A DNA stretch of 64,000 nt from Cryptomeria japonica. Lineage: Eukaryota > Streptophyta > Pinopsida > Cupressales > Cupressaceae. Positions 1 to 13,300 of this stretch are shown here, in pieces. The stretch's first letter is position 1. Each line of letters begins with the position of its first letter. Where the stretch lies: the NCBI RefSeq assembly GCF_030272615.1, contig NC_081412.1, forward strand, positions 100,255,796 to 100,319,795. Reading direction: 5' to 3'. The position numbers and the translations under genes are program-made. The notes below the pieces were generated by a model. The model was not told the origin of the DNA, did no database searches, and saw only the letters and a list, made by a program, of their open reading frames with translations.

Positions 1-1016
1 GGTAATGAAGACAACAACTTATATTATAAAGTGACTAATGATGACATCTTGGTTATAGAAGTTTTTGTTGATGATATAATCTTTGGAGGAGAAGATGGAT
101 TATGTAAAGAATTTTCTATTAAAATGCAGCAAGAATTTGAAATGTCTATGATTGGAGAAATAAAATTCTTATTAGGATTGCAAATTTCTTAGACTGATAA
201 AGGTATATTCTTGAGTCAATCCAAGTACTTAAAAAAGTTACTAAAGAAATTTGGGATGGAGAACTCTAAACCGGTAAGCACACCTATGACTACAAATGAC
301 AAATTATCACTAAGGGATGAATCTACACCTATTAATCCAACTAGATACAAATATATGATAGGAGGTTTACTGTATTTGACACAAACCAGACTTGATATTA
401 TGAATGCAATATGTATTGTTTCAAGATTTCAGAGTAATCCTAGAGAAAATCATGAATCAACTATAAAAAGGATTTTCCGGTACTTACAAGGCACTATAAA
501 TCTTGGATTATGTTATCCTAGAAATGAAAAATTTGAATTATGTGCATACACAGATGCAAATTGAGAAGGAGATTTGGATGATAGAAAAAGCACCACCGGT
601 GAAACATTTTTTCTTGGAAGCAGACTAGTTTCTTGGTAAGTAAGAAACAGAGTTGTACATCTTTATCAATAGCAGAATCAAAATATGTTGCTGCAACAAC
701 TAACTGTACACAGGTACTATGGCTTAAGAAAATGTTGAAGGACATAAAGGTAAAATGCAAGGAACCTATTACTATCTATTGTAATAACACTACAACAATT
801 GATATATCTAAGAATCTGGTATTACATTCTAAAACCAAACATGTTTCTATCAAACTGAATTTTCTAAGGGAACATGTTGAAGCAAAAGAGATAAAACTGG
901 TTTATGTGAATACTAAAGAGCAGATTGTAGATATTTTCACTAAACCTCTACCTAAGGAAACTTTTGAATATCTTAGATATCAGCTTGGGGTCATACCCCC
1001 ACCAGTAGATACTTAG
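1..1016 (+). pseudogene. Ty1/copia pol remnant: reverse transcriptase C-terminus and RNase H
   Basis: C-terminal part of a copia polyprotein; its N-terminus lies outside the window. Reading from base 1, the RT catalytic box appears as VFVDDIIFGG, followed by the copia landmarks FLLGLQI, YLKKLLKKFGM and KPVSTPM. RNase H follows with AYTDAN, DDRKSTTGE, LSIAESKY and the terminal DIFTKPLP. The gene is broken: TAG at 190-192, TGA at 562-564 replacing a Trp codon after DAN, and a frameshift near 630, after which the last 127 codons (to 1016) are open. It encoded the enzyme that copies element RNA into cDNA. The following PPT and LTR start confirm a pol terminus. Family assignment is firm; the copy is dead. 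Confidence 0.93.
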
Positions 1017-1087
1017 AGAGTTGATATTTGTCATCAATTGGTAGAATTAACAGAGAAATCTTTTACTCCGGCTTTGATGAGGAAGCT

Positions 1088-1106
1088 ACTCCTTAGGGGG
1101 AGTAGT
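1088..1106 (+). other. Polypurine tract of the copia element
   Basis: The purine-rich run TTAGGGGGAGTAG lies about 75 bases after the pol stop and just before a TG dinucleotide. This is the expected plus-strand primer site of a copia element. Confidence 0.75.
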
Positions 1107-1400
1107 TGGTATACTAAATTGGGTGGTATTTTGTATATGAAACTGGTTTTGTAATAACTTTGGCATTTGATGTTCCTCAAGCTCTACAAATTGTAAGCAA
1201 ATGTTCCTCACATTTTTTGTACATAGCTCAATTTTGTTGTGTCAAGCCGTTCCTGTTTTGTATCCTTGTCCTTGTTTTAGTGCGAAACCAGAGATCCTAA
1301 GTTCCTTCCTAGTCCTTCACAGTCCTGTTCCCCAGTCAGAGCCAATTGTTGCCCCCTTTTTATTTTTCATTTATAACCTATCAAAAAAAAGGGTAATTAT
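1107..1400 (+). repeat. Start of the copia 3' LTR; end not resolved
   Basis: Begins TGGTATACTAAATTGGG directly after the PPT, as copia LTRs do. No second LTR copy is in the window, so the end at ~1400 is only a guess. An A-run (about 1382-1390) lies near it. The ORF at 1201-1407 has no coding character. Confidence 0.5.
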
Positions 1401-1419
1401 TTTCTAAGACTTAAGTCTT

Positions 1420-1790
1420 CATTAAACGATTTTCGTACTCATGTGTCGAACCTTTTATAAAGTTCACAATTCGAGTTCAAGAGAAATGCGTTCCATAAAG
1501 TTCTAAGTTGTCATTAGCATAGTCATTGAACTTGAACTTTGAACCTTTTCAGTTCAAGGTTCAATCGGTCTTTTGTCTTGTGTTTTGCGGCTGTCTCTTT
1601 AGTACTAGTCTTGTGGTCACTTTGAACTTGAACCATTGAACTTTTGTTTTCATTGGTTCAAGGTTCATGGTTCATTCTCGTGTTATTAAATGTTCCTTTT
1701 GTCTCTTTCTGCTTGTTCACAAATGTGACTTGTTGTCATTGAACTTTGAACCAATGAACTTCTTTTAAAATGAGGTTCAAAGCAGTGTTT
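1420..1790. repeat. Cluster of GAACTTGAACC / GGTTCAAGGTTC inverted repeats
   Basis: Near-copies of TTGAACTTGAACC and its reverse complement alternate at about 1525-1560, 1618-1675 and 1735-1780. The clearest pair (about 1622-1672) has facing arms around a short T-rich loop. It lies between the copia LTR start and ORF F. It may be part of an LTR or leader; no function can be assigned. Confidence 0.6.
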
Positions 1791-2026
1791 TCAACTCAGC
1801 CCAATGGTGTCTTGGAAGAAAAGGCAGTGCAATCAAAACAAAATTTTCCTTGGTTTTCATGTTTTCAAATTGTAATTATGGAAACAATCATGAGAAGGCA
1901 TGTCAACTATGTGGAGTTGATTTCTAATTAATAAGCATGTCAGAATTATATCAAATCACAAGTGGTTTCACACAGATGAATGAGCTGGGCCGAAGCGTGT
2001 GTTGGTTCATTTCAGTCTTTTCCATC

Positions 2027-2039
2027 TTTAAATATGGGG
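2027..2039 (+). promoter_or_regulatory. Possible TATA box upstream of ORF F
   Basis: TTTAAATATGGGG lies about 220 bases upstream of the F start codon, at a plausible distance for an element promoter. The call rests on the motif and position only. Confidence 0.3.
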
Positions 2040-2254
2040 CATCTTAGGTAAGGTAATTATTGTTGCCATTGGCGAAGAGTGGAGACACAAGAGGTAATTT
2101 AGCTCAGTTCTTCTGAGGGTTTCATAGTTTGATGTTGAAGATAGGTGAGTTCAATTGCTTATTTTCCCCTGCTTTGTTTAGTTCTAAAAATTGGAAAGTG
2201 TAATTCTTTGCTTTAGAGTTGAATGTTGTCTGATTGACGCAATTTAAAACAAAA

Positions 2255-5200
2255 ATGAGACCGATTCTGCCCAAATTGGGTCGGACATCATGCTTGGTTA
2301 GTACCCTTCCAGAGTTAGATGATACAGCCTTCATTCAGGATGAGTTAGATAACTTTTTAGAGAGGGCCAAGAACCCGACAGCTAATTCCATGATGGAAAA
2401 GATAGTTCACAGTGGTCTTGTTGAGGCTGCTGCATTCCCAATTGCTGCTCCTTGCCCAAAATTAGTATATGCATGCATGAACTGATATGATGCTAGTAAT
2501 AGGTGTATTAGAGCCAATAATGGAGACATGCTAGTGCGGATTGACAAAGAAACTGTAATGGCTGCAATTGGAATTCCTCACAAAGAGCCGTATGAAGATT
2601 GGTCCATAGGAACCTCATACGCATTTTTCTCTAAGAAGAGAAGTGTTTATCGGAGCGTCATAGCTAGGAACTGGCTCCTTAAAATACAAAAGGGAGGTTC
2701 TAGGTTGCCCAAACCCTTAACAAGAGAGCATTTCATCACAGAAGTTAGGGATATCATGATCCTTTTGAACAGGCTTAAGGGGAATTCACATGCCTTCTGT
2801 TGGGAGGACTGGATGTATTTTTACATTCAGGTATTATTAGCTGGTGAAAAATACCTAGACTGGGCACAAGTAATTGCTGAGAGATTGCATGAAGGGTTGA
2901 GTAATTTTGTTGGAATGGCTAATTTTCACATGACTTCATACTTGTTCTATATTTTAGCCTGTATCAGAGAATGGCTAAGATTACATCAGGATCCTTGGGT
3001 TAATGGAATGAAGGTCTATGAGTGCTATCCACATTTGCAAATACAGAGATACACAGAAAATTTCTTGAGATGGAATGATGTCTTTGTGGGAAGATTAACT
3101 TTTGAACTACAAGGAAATTTGAATAATAGGATGTCACCTGAGGCATTAAAGTTGGTCACCACATATGAGAGTTGTTTTATTCAATTTCCTAGATTTACTT
3201 ATATCAGAATTGGAGGCTTTGAAGATGAACCTTTCAGATTGCCCAGATATGCTCTCGACAATTATGTACTTTTAGAAGTTAGCAGACAGCTAGCTCATGT
3301 GGATAAGAGATTTGGGATGAAAAGTGAATCTGAAGCAATTTTCCCAGTTGAACTCGGACATTATAGTTGCCAAACTATTTCTGATGCATTGAACTTAGAA
3401 TTGGAAATCAAGAAGATGAATTTGCTGCCATATGTTGCTCGATAGGGGTTCGACAGCAAAGAATATGTAGTGAAGCACCTGAATGTTGATGTGAACTTTT
3501 CACATATACCCCAATTAGAAGACTATTGGGAGGATTGTTGTGATTAATTTGAAGTTCAGAGAAGATTATGGTCGAGGTTCACTTTACAACAAATCATTAC
3601 TTTGAAATTGCCCATGAACATTGCAGGAATACAAGAAGCAGAAGATGAAGATGTATTGGACCCGGAGTTCAATAAAAGAGTTCATGTGCAAACTATTCCT
3701 GAAATTGATTGGGATAGGAAAGAAGAAGAAAATATTCAGTCAAGAACCTTTAATGTAATAAGGAGAATGGAGAAACGGTTAGGAGATCATAGGCCTGGAA
3801 TAAAATTTACTGCCAGCTCAGTCGAGAAATCAGTTGAGCAATCTCATGCTGCTGTACCAATTTCTTCTTCTAACATTGTTGTTGATATTGCAGGTGTCAC
3901 TGGTACTCAAAGTGAAAAGGTTCAAACCAGAAGACTTAAAGAACCACTGTTTGGCCCCTCAATAGTTCAAGTCACCCATTCCAGAAGTAAAAGGAAAGGT
4001 GCAGACATCATAGGAAAAGAAACCATCATAGTTCTTGATACTAAGGAGGTACAAGTGATTATGGGTGAACCAGAAATAGACATTCCTGCAGCTCAAGATG
4101 CAGGCAAAGAAAAGGAGCAGCCCAGGGAAAGCCCCAATCAAGTAGCTACTTTGGCTACCATGGATTCATCTGAATATCAAACACTGCCAGCAAAGATATC
4201 CTCAAATGTTTCAAGGTGGTTGGGAGCATCAATAAGTAAGAAACGCAATGTAGTCCCTATCAGTGTACCCATGGAAGATATGGTGAGCAAATGCCTCAAA
4301 AAAACACCTAAGTCTAAGAAGCTAAAAGAAAAAGCTATGCTGGAGGTGGATGAGAATACAGGGCACTGGGTAGCTGAAGTGGCTAGGCCTATTTTAGACA
4401 AAGATCCAGAAAATGCAACAGAGCAGGATTTTGTTGTTGAAAAACTTGATTTAGGAACTGCTTCAAGGGCTACTGATGCAAAACACCTAGAGTCCTCTGC
4501 TAAACAAATGTTATCCAGAACATGGAAGGATGAGAAAGACAAACGGGAGTTGAAATAGACCGTGAAGTAGATGGCGGAGTATATTAATGCCATTCATCAT
4601 CCTAGCCCACAACCCCTATCATAGGTTCCTCAGAATTTTGATCCTAAATCTCCCATGAACTAGAATTTGTTGGAAAAGGTTCAGAGAAATCATGTGCTGG
4701 TAGAAACCTTTGAAGAGTGGCTTGAGTTCATAATTCAGCAAGGAACAAAGTATATTGCTAATCTGGTAAAGGTGTATGAGGATGCTGTGACTGTAACTCA
4801 AGAGCTAGAAATAGAAGTGTCGGCATGGAAAAAGGAAAGGAAAGGAAAAAATGGGCTGCAGTACTGGTTCAAATGAGAGATGTACAAAAGTATGGTGTCA
4901 TGAACTTCCTTACAGAAAAGGTAGTAAATGATTTGGATGACAAGATACTACATGTGGCCAAGGAAAACATTGAATGGAGAAATTCAATCATAAAACAAGG
5001 TCATGAAGAGTCCATTAAGTTGCTAAAAGAATTGAAAGAACTCATTGCCATGATGCAAAAAGACTTGAAGTGCATCGATGTACAACTTCTGAAGGAAGAT
5101 GGACATACCATTGAACAGGTAGTAGATATGGTGCAAAATTTCAAAGGGAAAATAAATTCTGTTAAAGAATCAAAATCTTTCACCCGAGATGACTTCACCA

Positions 5201-5415
5201 GAGTAGCTCGCATTGAATCCATGTTAGTTGTCTGTTCGGATCACTTAGAAGTACATAAAACTAAAGTCATGCAAGTGGGTATGGATAAAGAAGTTTGGAA
5301 GCAAAGTATCCTGCACATTGGTCTCCCACATTACCAAGTAGTTCATAACTTCTCCGTGGCTCATATGGAGTGGCAAAATATATGTGGCACCATGCACACT
5401 TCAGAGACAATTTAG
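2255..5415 (+). pseudogene. ORF F: large retroelement-associated protein, no pol domains, broken
   Basis: About 1,050 codons. The first ATG is 2255; frame 2 continues to 4873, then shifts to frame 1 for the last part (to 5415). In-frame stops lie near 2483, 3443, 3545, 4556 and 4622, so it is not functional. The N-terminal third is hydrophobic and mixed and contains MLVRIDKETVMAAIGIP and QFPRFTYIRIGGFEDEPF. The middle is charged and low-complexity. The C-terminus is Lys/Glu-rich with coiled-coil character (VVNDLDDKILHVAKENIEW). No RT, integrase, protease or zinc knuckle is visible. The motif QFPxFTYIxIG...EPFxLPRY recurs in the minus-strand ORF of element G, so F belongs to a mobile family. 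Function unknown; a structural role in a non-autonomous element is inference. Confidence 0.75.
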
Positions 5416-6195
5416 GTTGTTTTCTGTTCTTTTAGTTATGGCTCTATTTACGACTTGTAGCCATTTAGTTAATTTCAGTTATAGATGGTTGTCTCTGGAA
5501 TTTCATATTTGCATTTTGTTTTGAAAAAAAGACAATTAAGCCTGGCGGCTATATATATTTGTAAGGATGTTTTTGCGTGATATAGAATTTTTGGTGTAAA
5601 ACTTGGAGGACCAGACTAATCTCACTTGTAATTTTAGTGGAATACCCATCTTTGAGTGGAATGAAATATATGATACAACTTGAGAAACCTGTGTGTTTTG
5701 AATGCGTAAAATTTCTATTGGAATGATTATGTGTTTGTGTATTAGTTTCTTTTCTCTGATTTTTCATTTGAAGTCTGCGAATCAATTTGGTAAATGAAAC
5801 TAGTTGTAAGCTTTTGAATTTTCTGATTCCCCTTGTCTTGTGAGACATGAGTGAGTGTCAATCAGAGTTCAAACATTCTTTTATCATCTTGAGAGTTAAT
5901 TTCCATTTGAGATCAAATGTCTTATTATGAATTTCATTATCCATCATTAAGCATTCATATTGTGTTGACTAGTGAATGTTGAAGCCTTTTGTTTACTTTC
6001 TGGTTAAAAGTGAATCACATATAGAAAAATTATTCAAAATTCATTGAATATTATATAGGGAGCTATACCTTAATGCAGAGGGTAAAAACAATAATTATTT
6101 ACCCAACTGCTGGTTATCATTGGTTTTCTATTTGGGCAACAGGAGTATTTATTTGTAAATTTTGAGAAATCCAATCCGTTAACCAACACCCTGAA
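5416..6195 (+). other. Non-coding 3' flank of ORF F with a TATA-like box
   Basis: No coding signal. TATATATA at 5550-5557 lies about 135 bases past the F stop, and T-rich sequence follows, as in a short U3 followed by R/U5 of an LTR. No matching copy upstream of F is visible, so an LTR cannot be claimed. Confidence 0.4.
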
Positions 6196-6520
6196 AGTTT
6201 CAATTAATAGAATTTGGATATGAAATTAGTGCTAAAGAATGTGTGATGTATGCAAATGAGCTTCTTAAAATTCTCACTAAAGATAAGTTTGGGACTTGTG
6301 AAGAATTCATTTCGGTAGGATCCTCATCTAGTAAGAAGAGAAGCAAAAAATCAATTGATATTTGACCTCTAGTTTCAAAGAAGAGGAAGTCAGATAAAAA
6401 AGAAAAGAATGAGATCATTAGCATTAATGATGTTGAGACAGTTAAAGCTGATGTGAAGCAGAAGGAGATAGAACTTGTTGCAGAAGAAATACAGATAGTT
6501 GTCCCAAATAGTGGTTGGCA
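6196..6520 (+). pseudogene. Possible remnant of a lysine-rich coding region
   Basis: One frame is open for about 108 codons apart from a single TGA near 6364. It encodes a charged product (KKRSKKSID, KKRKSDKKEKNE, VKQKEIELVAEEIQ) with coiled-coil character like the C-terminal parts of F and A/B ORF2. It may be a fragment of another large retroelement ORF. No family is recognised. Confidence 0.3.
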
Positions 6521-8610
6521 ATGCCACTCGACAATGTGGTACCCTTAGGTCCACCCCACCATTCTCATGGAGACAGTAACACAACCCAAACAATCATACA
6601 AGCATAAAAGGGGAGTAGTATGATATCATAATGTAAATAATGGAGCATGCACTCAACATGAACAACTCAACCAATAAGAATCAAATGCACCACCAAGGTA
6701 AGAGTAGAAAGAGCCATTTACTCAATCCAATTCAATTCACATACAAGTAAGGATGCACTCAACAAGGAGGTACAACTTTGAGTATCCAGTTATATATAAA
6801 CAACTCATCAACCAATCACCCAAAGGACAATAAGACCAAATGACCAATATATGAGGTAATCACATGAATCCATAAAGAAGAACTATCAACATGGAAGGCA
6901 TATCATCTTCCAGGTGGAACTCATATCTGTAGGGCTAGGTACATAGAGAAAAAGAGCAAGGAGTGTCATCGCATAGCTCAAAGAGATGACTCACATGAAA
7001 TTGAGTAGTCCTCTCATGTAGATGAGGACACCTAATCATGACAGATCAACACCCCATAGATGGATAGGCCTTCCCAACTCATCCTTAGTCTATATGAGCA
7101 CTCAAGAAATGAGAGGGGCATCCACTTTATCTTGGTTCATTTTATTAATGTTTCATTAGTTTTTACTTGTCTACTAAAATACTCAATGAGTTATCCTAGT
7201 GGTCCCTTTGTGCCCCGACCCCCATTAGGCAGCACTCTCATCATTGGCCCTATTATCTACCCTAGACTCCATAAAATTCCAAAACATAAAACCAATGACA
7301 AATATATCAAATTACAAAGTCAAGTTTTGACATCAATTTGAGCCCAAGATCATCAATTATACTCAATTGTCCAAATGGCCAAAACACTAAGGGGATGGAT
7401 CCCAAATGATTCCATATTAAAATTTACATATATAATCATTATTCCACAATAGAATCACATCTCAAACCAATCAAAATGTATTTTTCAATAACTTCCAAAT
7501 TGAGACCGAAACCAATCATGGAGGCCATCTACCATTTATGAACCTCAAAAACACATAAAATTCAAAGTGCTTGAAATAAAAAATGGAAAGAGATCCAATT
7601 GAGGGAATATGTACAACAACAGGTTTCCAAAATTAAATTCATTGAATATTCATTCTATACAAAATTGAGCAACATTTTGTTTCACAAAACAAGGGTTTCA
7701 AATAAAAATTAAGATCTTCAGAATCAAACCATGAAATGATTTGATTTCAAAAGAAAGTATGTTCTATTTGGTTAAACTAACCATTTGCAAAAAAACATTA
7801 GACAATAAGATCAAGGATTGAAAGAAAAATTGAATTTCCTACCTCTCAAATCACTAAAAACTTCAAATGGAGACGAAATTTCACATATACCAAAATGGAG
7901 GTAGAAAGAAGCATTTCTTAAGACGATTCCAACAAGCCATCACCCACAAAATTTCATCAAGAAAATCTCCGATACTCAATAATCTAAAATATAACTGTAG
8001 GGGTTTGAGAGCTCCAAAAATGAGAAAATAAAACTAAGTGCTAAAAAATGAACTCCAATTACGAAATATAAACTCACTTTTTGAGTGAGAGATTAAATTA
8101 ATATAAAATCTAATTAAACCCAATTATCAAATCAACACCAAAATGACCCTTATAATAATATCATGCAATTCTCATCAAATAAAATAAATATAAGACATTT
8201 TATAATAAGACAATAAACCACTCCAACAATATTAAAATATTGTTAATATATTCACATTAAATGACAACAATTTGAACAATTGACTAACTATGCACAAACA
8301 ATCTTTACGAGTCTTACAAAAATATGCATTACAAAATTACCAAAATGGTAACTAGAGGTGTAATCACATTTATCTAGGAAAATAATCCAAGTTGGGAATG
8401 ATGGCTAAGGTTGGGTGACATAAGTGTCCAATGTGCTATCTCTTGTAACCATTATTTGGGGATATGGGCACACTTAGACCTACAAAGCCAGGTGGAGTAG
8501 GTTCCTTGTATTTGCATCAACCAAAACACAAGAAATACATGTGTATATAGATATGCAATATAATATAACTGAACACATACATAATAATTCTCCAATCGTG
8601 GATATAATAA
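6521..8610. other. Anonymous AT-rich DNA, 5' flank of the LINE insertion
   Basis: No domain, LTR pair or tandem array is visible. ORFs here (e.g. 7060-7341, 8452-8673) are short and lack recognisable motifs. It is continuous with 18,894 onward across the LINE target-site duplication. Confidence 0.5.
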
Positions 8611-8625
8611 CATTGTTAGTAACAT
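8611..8625. repeat. LINE target-site duplication, left copy
   Basis: CATTGTTAGTAACAT here matches CATTTTTAGTAACAT at 18879-18893 (14 of 15). The right copy directly follows an A-rich tail. Length and placement are typical of LINE target-primed reverse transcription. Confidence 0.8.
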
Positions 8626-8699
8626 TGAAACTAGTTTTGGAAGGTTCCTTTTAGTGTTTGAAGCCTTCTTCATCTAATCTTGTGTGCTCCCACCAGTAG

Positions 8700-9422
8700 T
8701 TCATTGATGATACTATCCTTTTGGGGAGTTCTACTATTAGGGAAGCAATAACTTTGAAGAATGCTCTTAATCTTTATAGAAAGGCTTTTGGTTAGATGAT
8801 TAATTGGAATAAGAGTTCCTTGTTCTTTTTCAATACTCCTAAGATCAGGTAGAGAAGGATTGCAGCCATTATTGGCTATGATATTGGTTTTTTTCCTTCT
8901 ACCTATCTTGGTCCTCCCCTCTATCTAAAACCACTCGATTCCTTTTGGTTGTCCTTGATTGATAGATTCAATAAAAAATTTGGTGGGTTGGAAAGGTGCT
9001 TTGTTGAGCCAGGCTGGGAAATTACAACTTCTGAAGTCTACTCTTCAAAATCTCCCAGTCTATGCTTTAAGTCTTTTTAAAATTCCTTCCAAATTTGATG
9101 AAGCTATTGAAAGGATTCAAAAGCGGTTCCTTTGGTCAAGGGTGGAGGAGAAGAAGTGTATTCCTTTTCTTGCATGGGAGAATGTTTGTAAACCTATTGC
9201 AAAGGGGGTGGGATTGGGTATTCAAAGTATCCGATCCTTTAATAAATCCCTCTTGGCTAAGAAGATATGGAGGATTTTTGAAGATAATCATGAATGAAAC
9301 TCAATCTAGTGCAACAAGTATGTGTTTTGTTTCCCCTCTATGAAGGAGTTTTTTAGAGTGGAAGCTCTCCCTTCGGGCCTTTCCTTTGGAATAGTGTGAT
9401 CAAAGAGAGAGAGGTGGTTGTG
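8700..9422 (+). pseudogene. LINE reverse transcriptase, C-terminal part
   Basis: Starts at the RT catalytic box FIDDTILLG (a variant of the L1 F-A-D-D box), then a YLGPPL-like block and the post-RT region VGWKGALLSQAGKLQLLKS, NLPVYALSLFKIP and IQKRFLW, all diagnostic of plant L1 LINEs. There are in-frame stops near 8795 and 8849 and at least two frameshifts. The best-preserved stretch is 8959-9297. Coding continues as LWNSVIKEREVVV up to the G insertion at 9422 and resumes in frame at 15429 (MGGAWKVGNGK). Truncated at the 5' end, so non-functional. Confidence 0.92.
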
Positions 9423-9483
9423 TGTTGGGTATGGAGACAGAGATAGAGACCTTGTATGCATTTGAGAGGGGGAGACAATACAC

Positions 9484-9535
9484 TTACATGTGTATATATA
9501 TACTTAATATATTATATATATATATACATAAAAAA
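9484..9535. repeat. TA-rich microsatellite
   Basis: A run of alternating T and A with GT and AC steps, inside the left end of element G. Confidence 0.7.
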
Positions 9536-10207
9536 TCCGTAGGCTTGGAAAGTGAAATAGCATTAAGCAATCAAACTTCTCGCTCGCGATTATGTATGTT
9601 TTCTTATCGACCGAGTCACTACTAGCATACCAATGACAAAATATATATTTCACACACAGCTATGATAAGACAAAGTCTTTCCTCTCATCAAGGGAAGGTT
9701 CCCTATTGGAATTTTGGGTATCTAAAATTTGGGTGTAAGCTTAGGGCATGTAATTCTCTTTTTTTAGAATTAATGTATTCTCCATTCACTTAGTGATATT
9801 TCTTACAACTTAATAAACTTTGACAATTAAAAGAACTTCTTGACAAAGATTCTTAATATCTAGACAATCATGTAAGCTCAAAGTCTTACGTGAGTGCAAC
9901 TACTTTAATCACCACTATTTCAACTTGAATCACAACTTGTAGCTCAAAGTCTCCAAGATGTGATCAAGATTCCTAAAACTACAAGTAATTGGCAGCGATA
10001 CAAAGCTTCCTACGTAATCACTTAATTATCATAAAATTTCCCAAATATGTAGATAGCAAAAAGTCTATTTACACAATTAGAAAGCTCTTTTATTAACATT
10101 CACAATTTCACCAAAAAGATTCCAGTGCATAAGAAATGATTATAAGAACTAAACAAAACATTGGCAGAGTTTTGCTAAGCATAATAAAAGATAAATATTT
10201 ACAAATG

Positions 10208-10228
10208 AGGTCCTCCTTATATAGGAAA
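10208..10228 (-). promoter_or_regulatory. TATA-like box downstream of the G ORF
   Basis: On the minus strand CCTATATAAGGAGG lies about 160 bases past the G ORF stop. Its position mirrors the box behind ORF F at 5550, and would suit the U3/R boundary of a 3' LTR with a short U3. No second copy confirms this. Confidence 0.4.
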
Positions 10229-10379
10229 AGAGTGGAGAAAAATGTGGGCACAATTGACTAATTCCACTGCACAGTCCCACTAGACTACAAGTACTGCATA
10301 AAATGAAAATGCAATAGCATGAAAATTTGTAGTAACTAAGAATGAAACCACATGAAAAGATAGTGTCAATGGGGATACT

Positions 10380-13300
10380 TTATTCATCTTTCTCCTCCTC
10401 ATTGGATTTTTGGAATTCCTTGAACTTGGCCAAAACAACTTCCATCTCAGCTTTGTTCGGCATTGTGGTAGAACTAGTAATGGCGCGAACATAGGAAACT
10501 ATATTTTCGGCTTTCATGTATCTCTTCCTTCCATCTTTCAATATTGATGCAAGAACTTCAAAAATGACTTGTATTTCAAGAAACTTATCAAATGCATTGA
10601 ATGTGAAATCTTGTTCTGTGTAGTGATCTAGTAGAGAAAGAAATTTATGATGATGTCACTGGTCACAAGTTTTTTACTATCATCATACAAATGACAAGGA
10701 ATTTCAGTAATCCTTGCTGAAATACGATCAATCTCATCATCACCTTCTTTCTTTTCTCGATCCCACTCTATAATCATTGACCTTATTATTTCCTTCTTAT
10801 GAGATAATAATGACAAAATCTATATGTATTTCTCTCTTGTTGAAATTACTTTATTTTCTATAAGGACAATAATTATGAAATCCTCCATTTTACCCCAAAG
10901 AGTTACACTCTTTTCAATATCTTCTACCTCTTGAGATAAAGAAGTTTTGACACCTTGCATTTGACTTTGAACAACTTCAAAGTTAGTCAACAACTTAATC
11001 GTTGAATCCAAAAGATGAGAACCCTCTAATTTTAAATGGGCAATCCATTCATCCACTAATTGACCCTTGATGCCCACCTGTTCCACTTTTTTGAGAGCCT
11101 CAGTAGCAATTGAGGAAAGAATCAGCTCAACTTCCTAAGAAGATTACGTGACCTTGAGAATCACAGTGGTCAACTGCTCACATTTCTGCTTCAATTCATT
11201 CTTTTCATCTCTTTCTTGATCAAACATCCGCACTAGAGAATTGAAAGCATTTTGAGAGTCTAACTTGACACTCTCATATGTCTCCACTCCAAGTTCTACA
11301 GTCTGCATAGTATAATATCTGGGTTGAATATTATCCTTGTTCTTATCTAAAGATGACACCATGACCTCAACATATTTTCTTTTTGTAGCAGGATCCACCA
11401 ACATTTGAGAAACAGACTATCTTTTTAGTGCTTTTGGATTTAGGAGGAGACAACTGATCAAAATCAAATTCATCTGGTGAAATCAACTATTTCTTCCTTT
11501 TAGGTACTACTATATCCATCTATGGTGGTAAATCTACTTTATTAGATGGAGTTGTGGCCTCCTAAATGACAACTAGCATCTAAGAGACATTTTGACTTTA
11601 AGTTGCAACAACAGAAGATGGAATTACTAGTACTAAGGTTGCAGCAGCAGATGGTGTTTCTGTTAATGAAGCAACAATAGCCATTATTGATGCCTCCTTG
11701 GAAACAATTGTTTTCGCAACTGTGGATGGTGCATTAGTGGCAACAATAGTACTTAAAATAGGTGGAACTTTAGCTATGATTGTTATGGAAGGTAAGGCCA
11801 CCGACTATTGTAATATAGGTACTTGTTCCAAAGATTCAGTAAAATCCAGAATTGAAGACTCAATAATGGATGTAGGAACAACATCAAAACTCGATAGACT
11901 AGATAATGTAATATATTGTTGATCCCCCTCATGTTGTGGTAATTCTACATTCAACCCTTTTTCATCATATTTTTCTTCCTCTTAATCTGAATTTGATTCA
12001 ATAGAATGAATGATAACTTGTGTAGGAGTTTATACTTGTGAAGTGGTGGGAGTATCACTCTCACCTTGATGAGTTGGTTCTTCAACTTGCATTTCCTCTT
12101 CATGAGGAATTTCTCCTTCTTCTTGGTCTTTTTCTTTCTCAACCTCTTCAATAGCTTGTTGCTTAGGCTCTTCTTCTTGTGTCACTTGTGCAACTGATGA
12201 TGATTCACCTTTCTTTGACCCTTTAATAGTGAATTTGATTTTAGGTCCTTTTCCCTTAGATTGTATCGAAGGGATTAATGGAGGTGCTTGCACATTTGCT
12301 TTGCCCTTGGTCCTTAATTCATCTATTTTACCAACTGGACCATCACTATTATCATCATCATGAGATCTGGAAGGAAGCTACTTCATTCTTATCTTCTTCT
12401 TCAATAATCTTGCATTAGTATTGGCCAGAATAGGGGCAATTCTTTGAGTAATAGACTTATTTCCCTTTCTAGACCATTGGATGGGTGGCAATAGAGAATC
12501 AAAAATCTTTTATTCAATGTAGACTAGGTCTACTATATCATCAGTATCTTCCATTGTATCTGGTATTTTAGCCAAATCCAAGTTCTCAATCTGTTCCAAA
12601 GTGAGACGACTGAAATCCATTCTTCTCACATCTTCCTCATTTTCACAATCTGCCCAGACATCTTTGAGTTGATATACATGTGTGTAGCTCCTCTTGATTT
12701 TGTTCTTCATCCCATGAAAATCAAAATTATTACGAGCCTTGAACCTCCTCATGGTGTTCCATTGCATTTACTCTTCCATATTTTTGGCTTTTGGGTTGGT
12801 CATCATTGAATATCGGTCAATGGCTTCTACAAATTTCAGGCTAGTCTTATGAGCTTGTGACTGCTTCTCATGTACATGGATCAATTTTTGACATAATTAC
12901 ATGAGAACGATCTTATCTGAAGGATACCTTGGTAGTATGAATGGTTCACATGTATAACATCCTATACAGATATATGTGAAAGTGGGAAATTGGAGGAATA
13001 CACAACCAAAGAAAGAAACTTTGTTGTAAGTCACTAATGAAAGTCTTCTTTGCTCTAAACCTTTATCAAACATACACTTCTAGACAACAAATAAGCCATC
13101 ATTGACCCTTCTAAAATGACTTACCTGGTTATTAATTGTATGTTTGTCATAATAGTTCCAGACAAGTACTAACCTTCTATCACCCTTTTTAGACAAACCT
13201 GGATATTGCCTCATGGAGGCGGCTGCATACACAAGGTATGAGGTAATATAAAACTTCGGTGTTGTTTTGACCTCTTTCAACTATGCAGAAAGTGCATCAC

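Noticed and set aside
1201-1407. 68-codon ORF after the copia PPT
   Set aside because: Lies in the LTR; composition shows no coding bias and no known motif.
4177-4593. 138-codon minus-strand ORF
   Set aside because: Ser-rich shadow of the charged middle part of ORF F.
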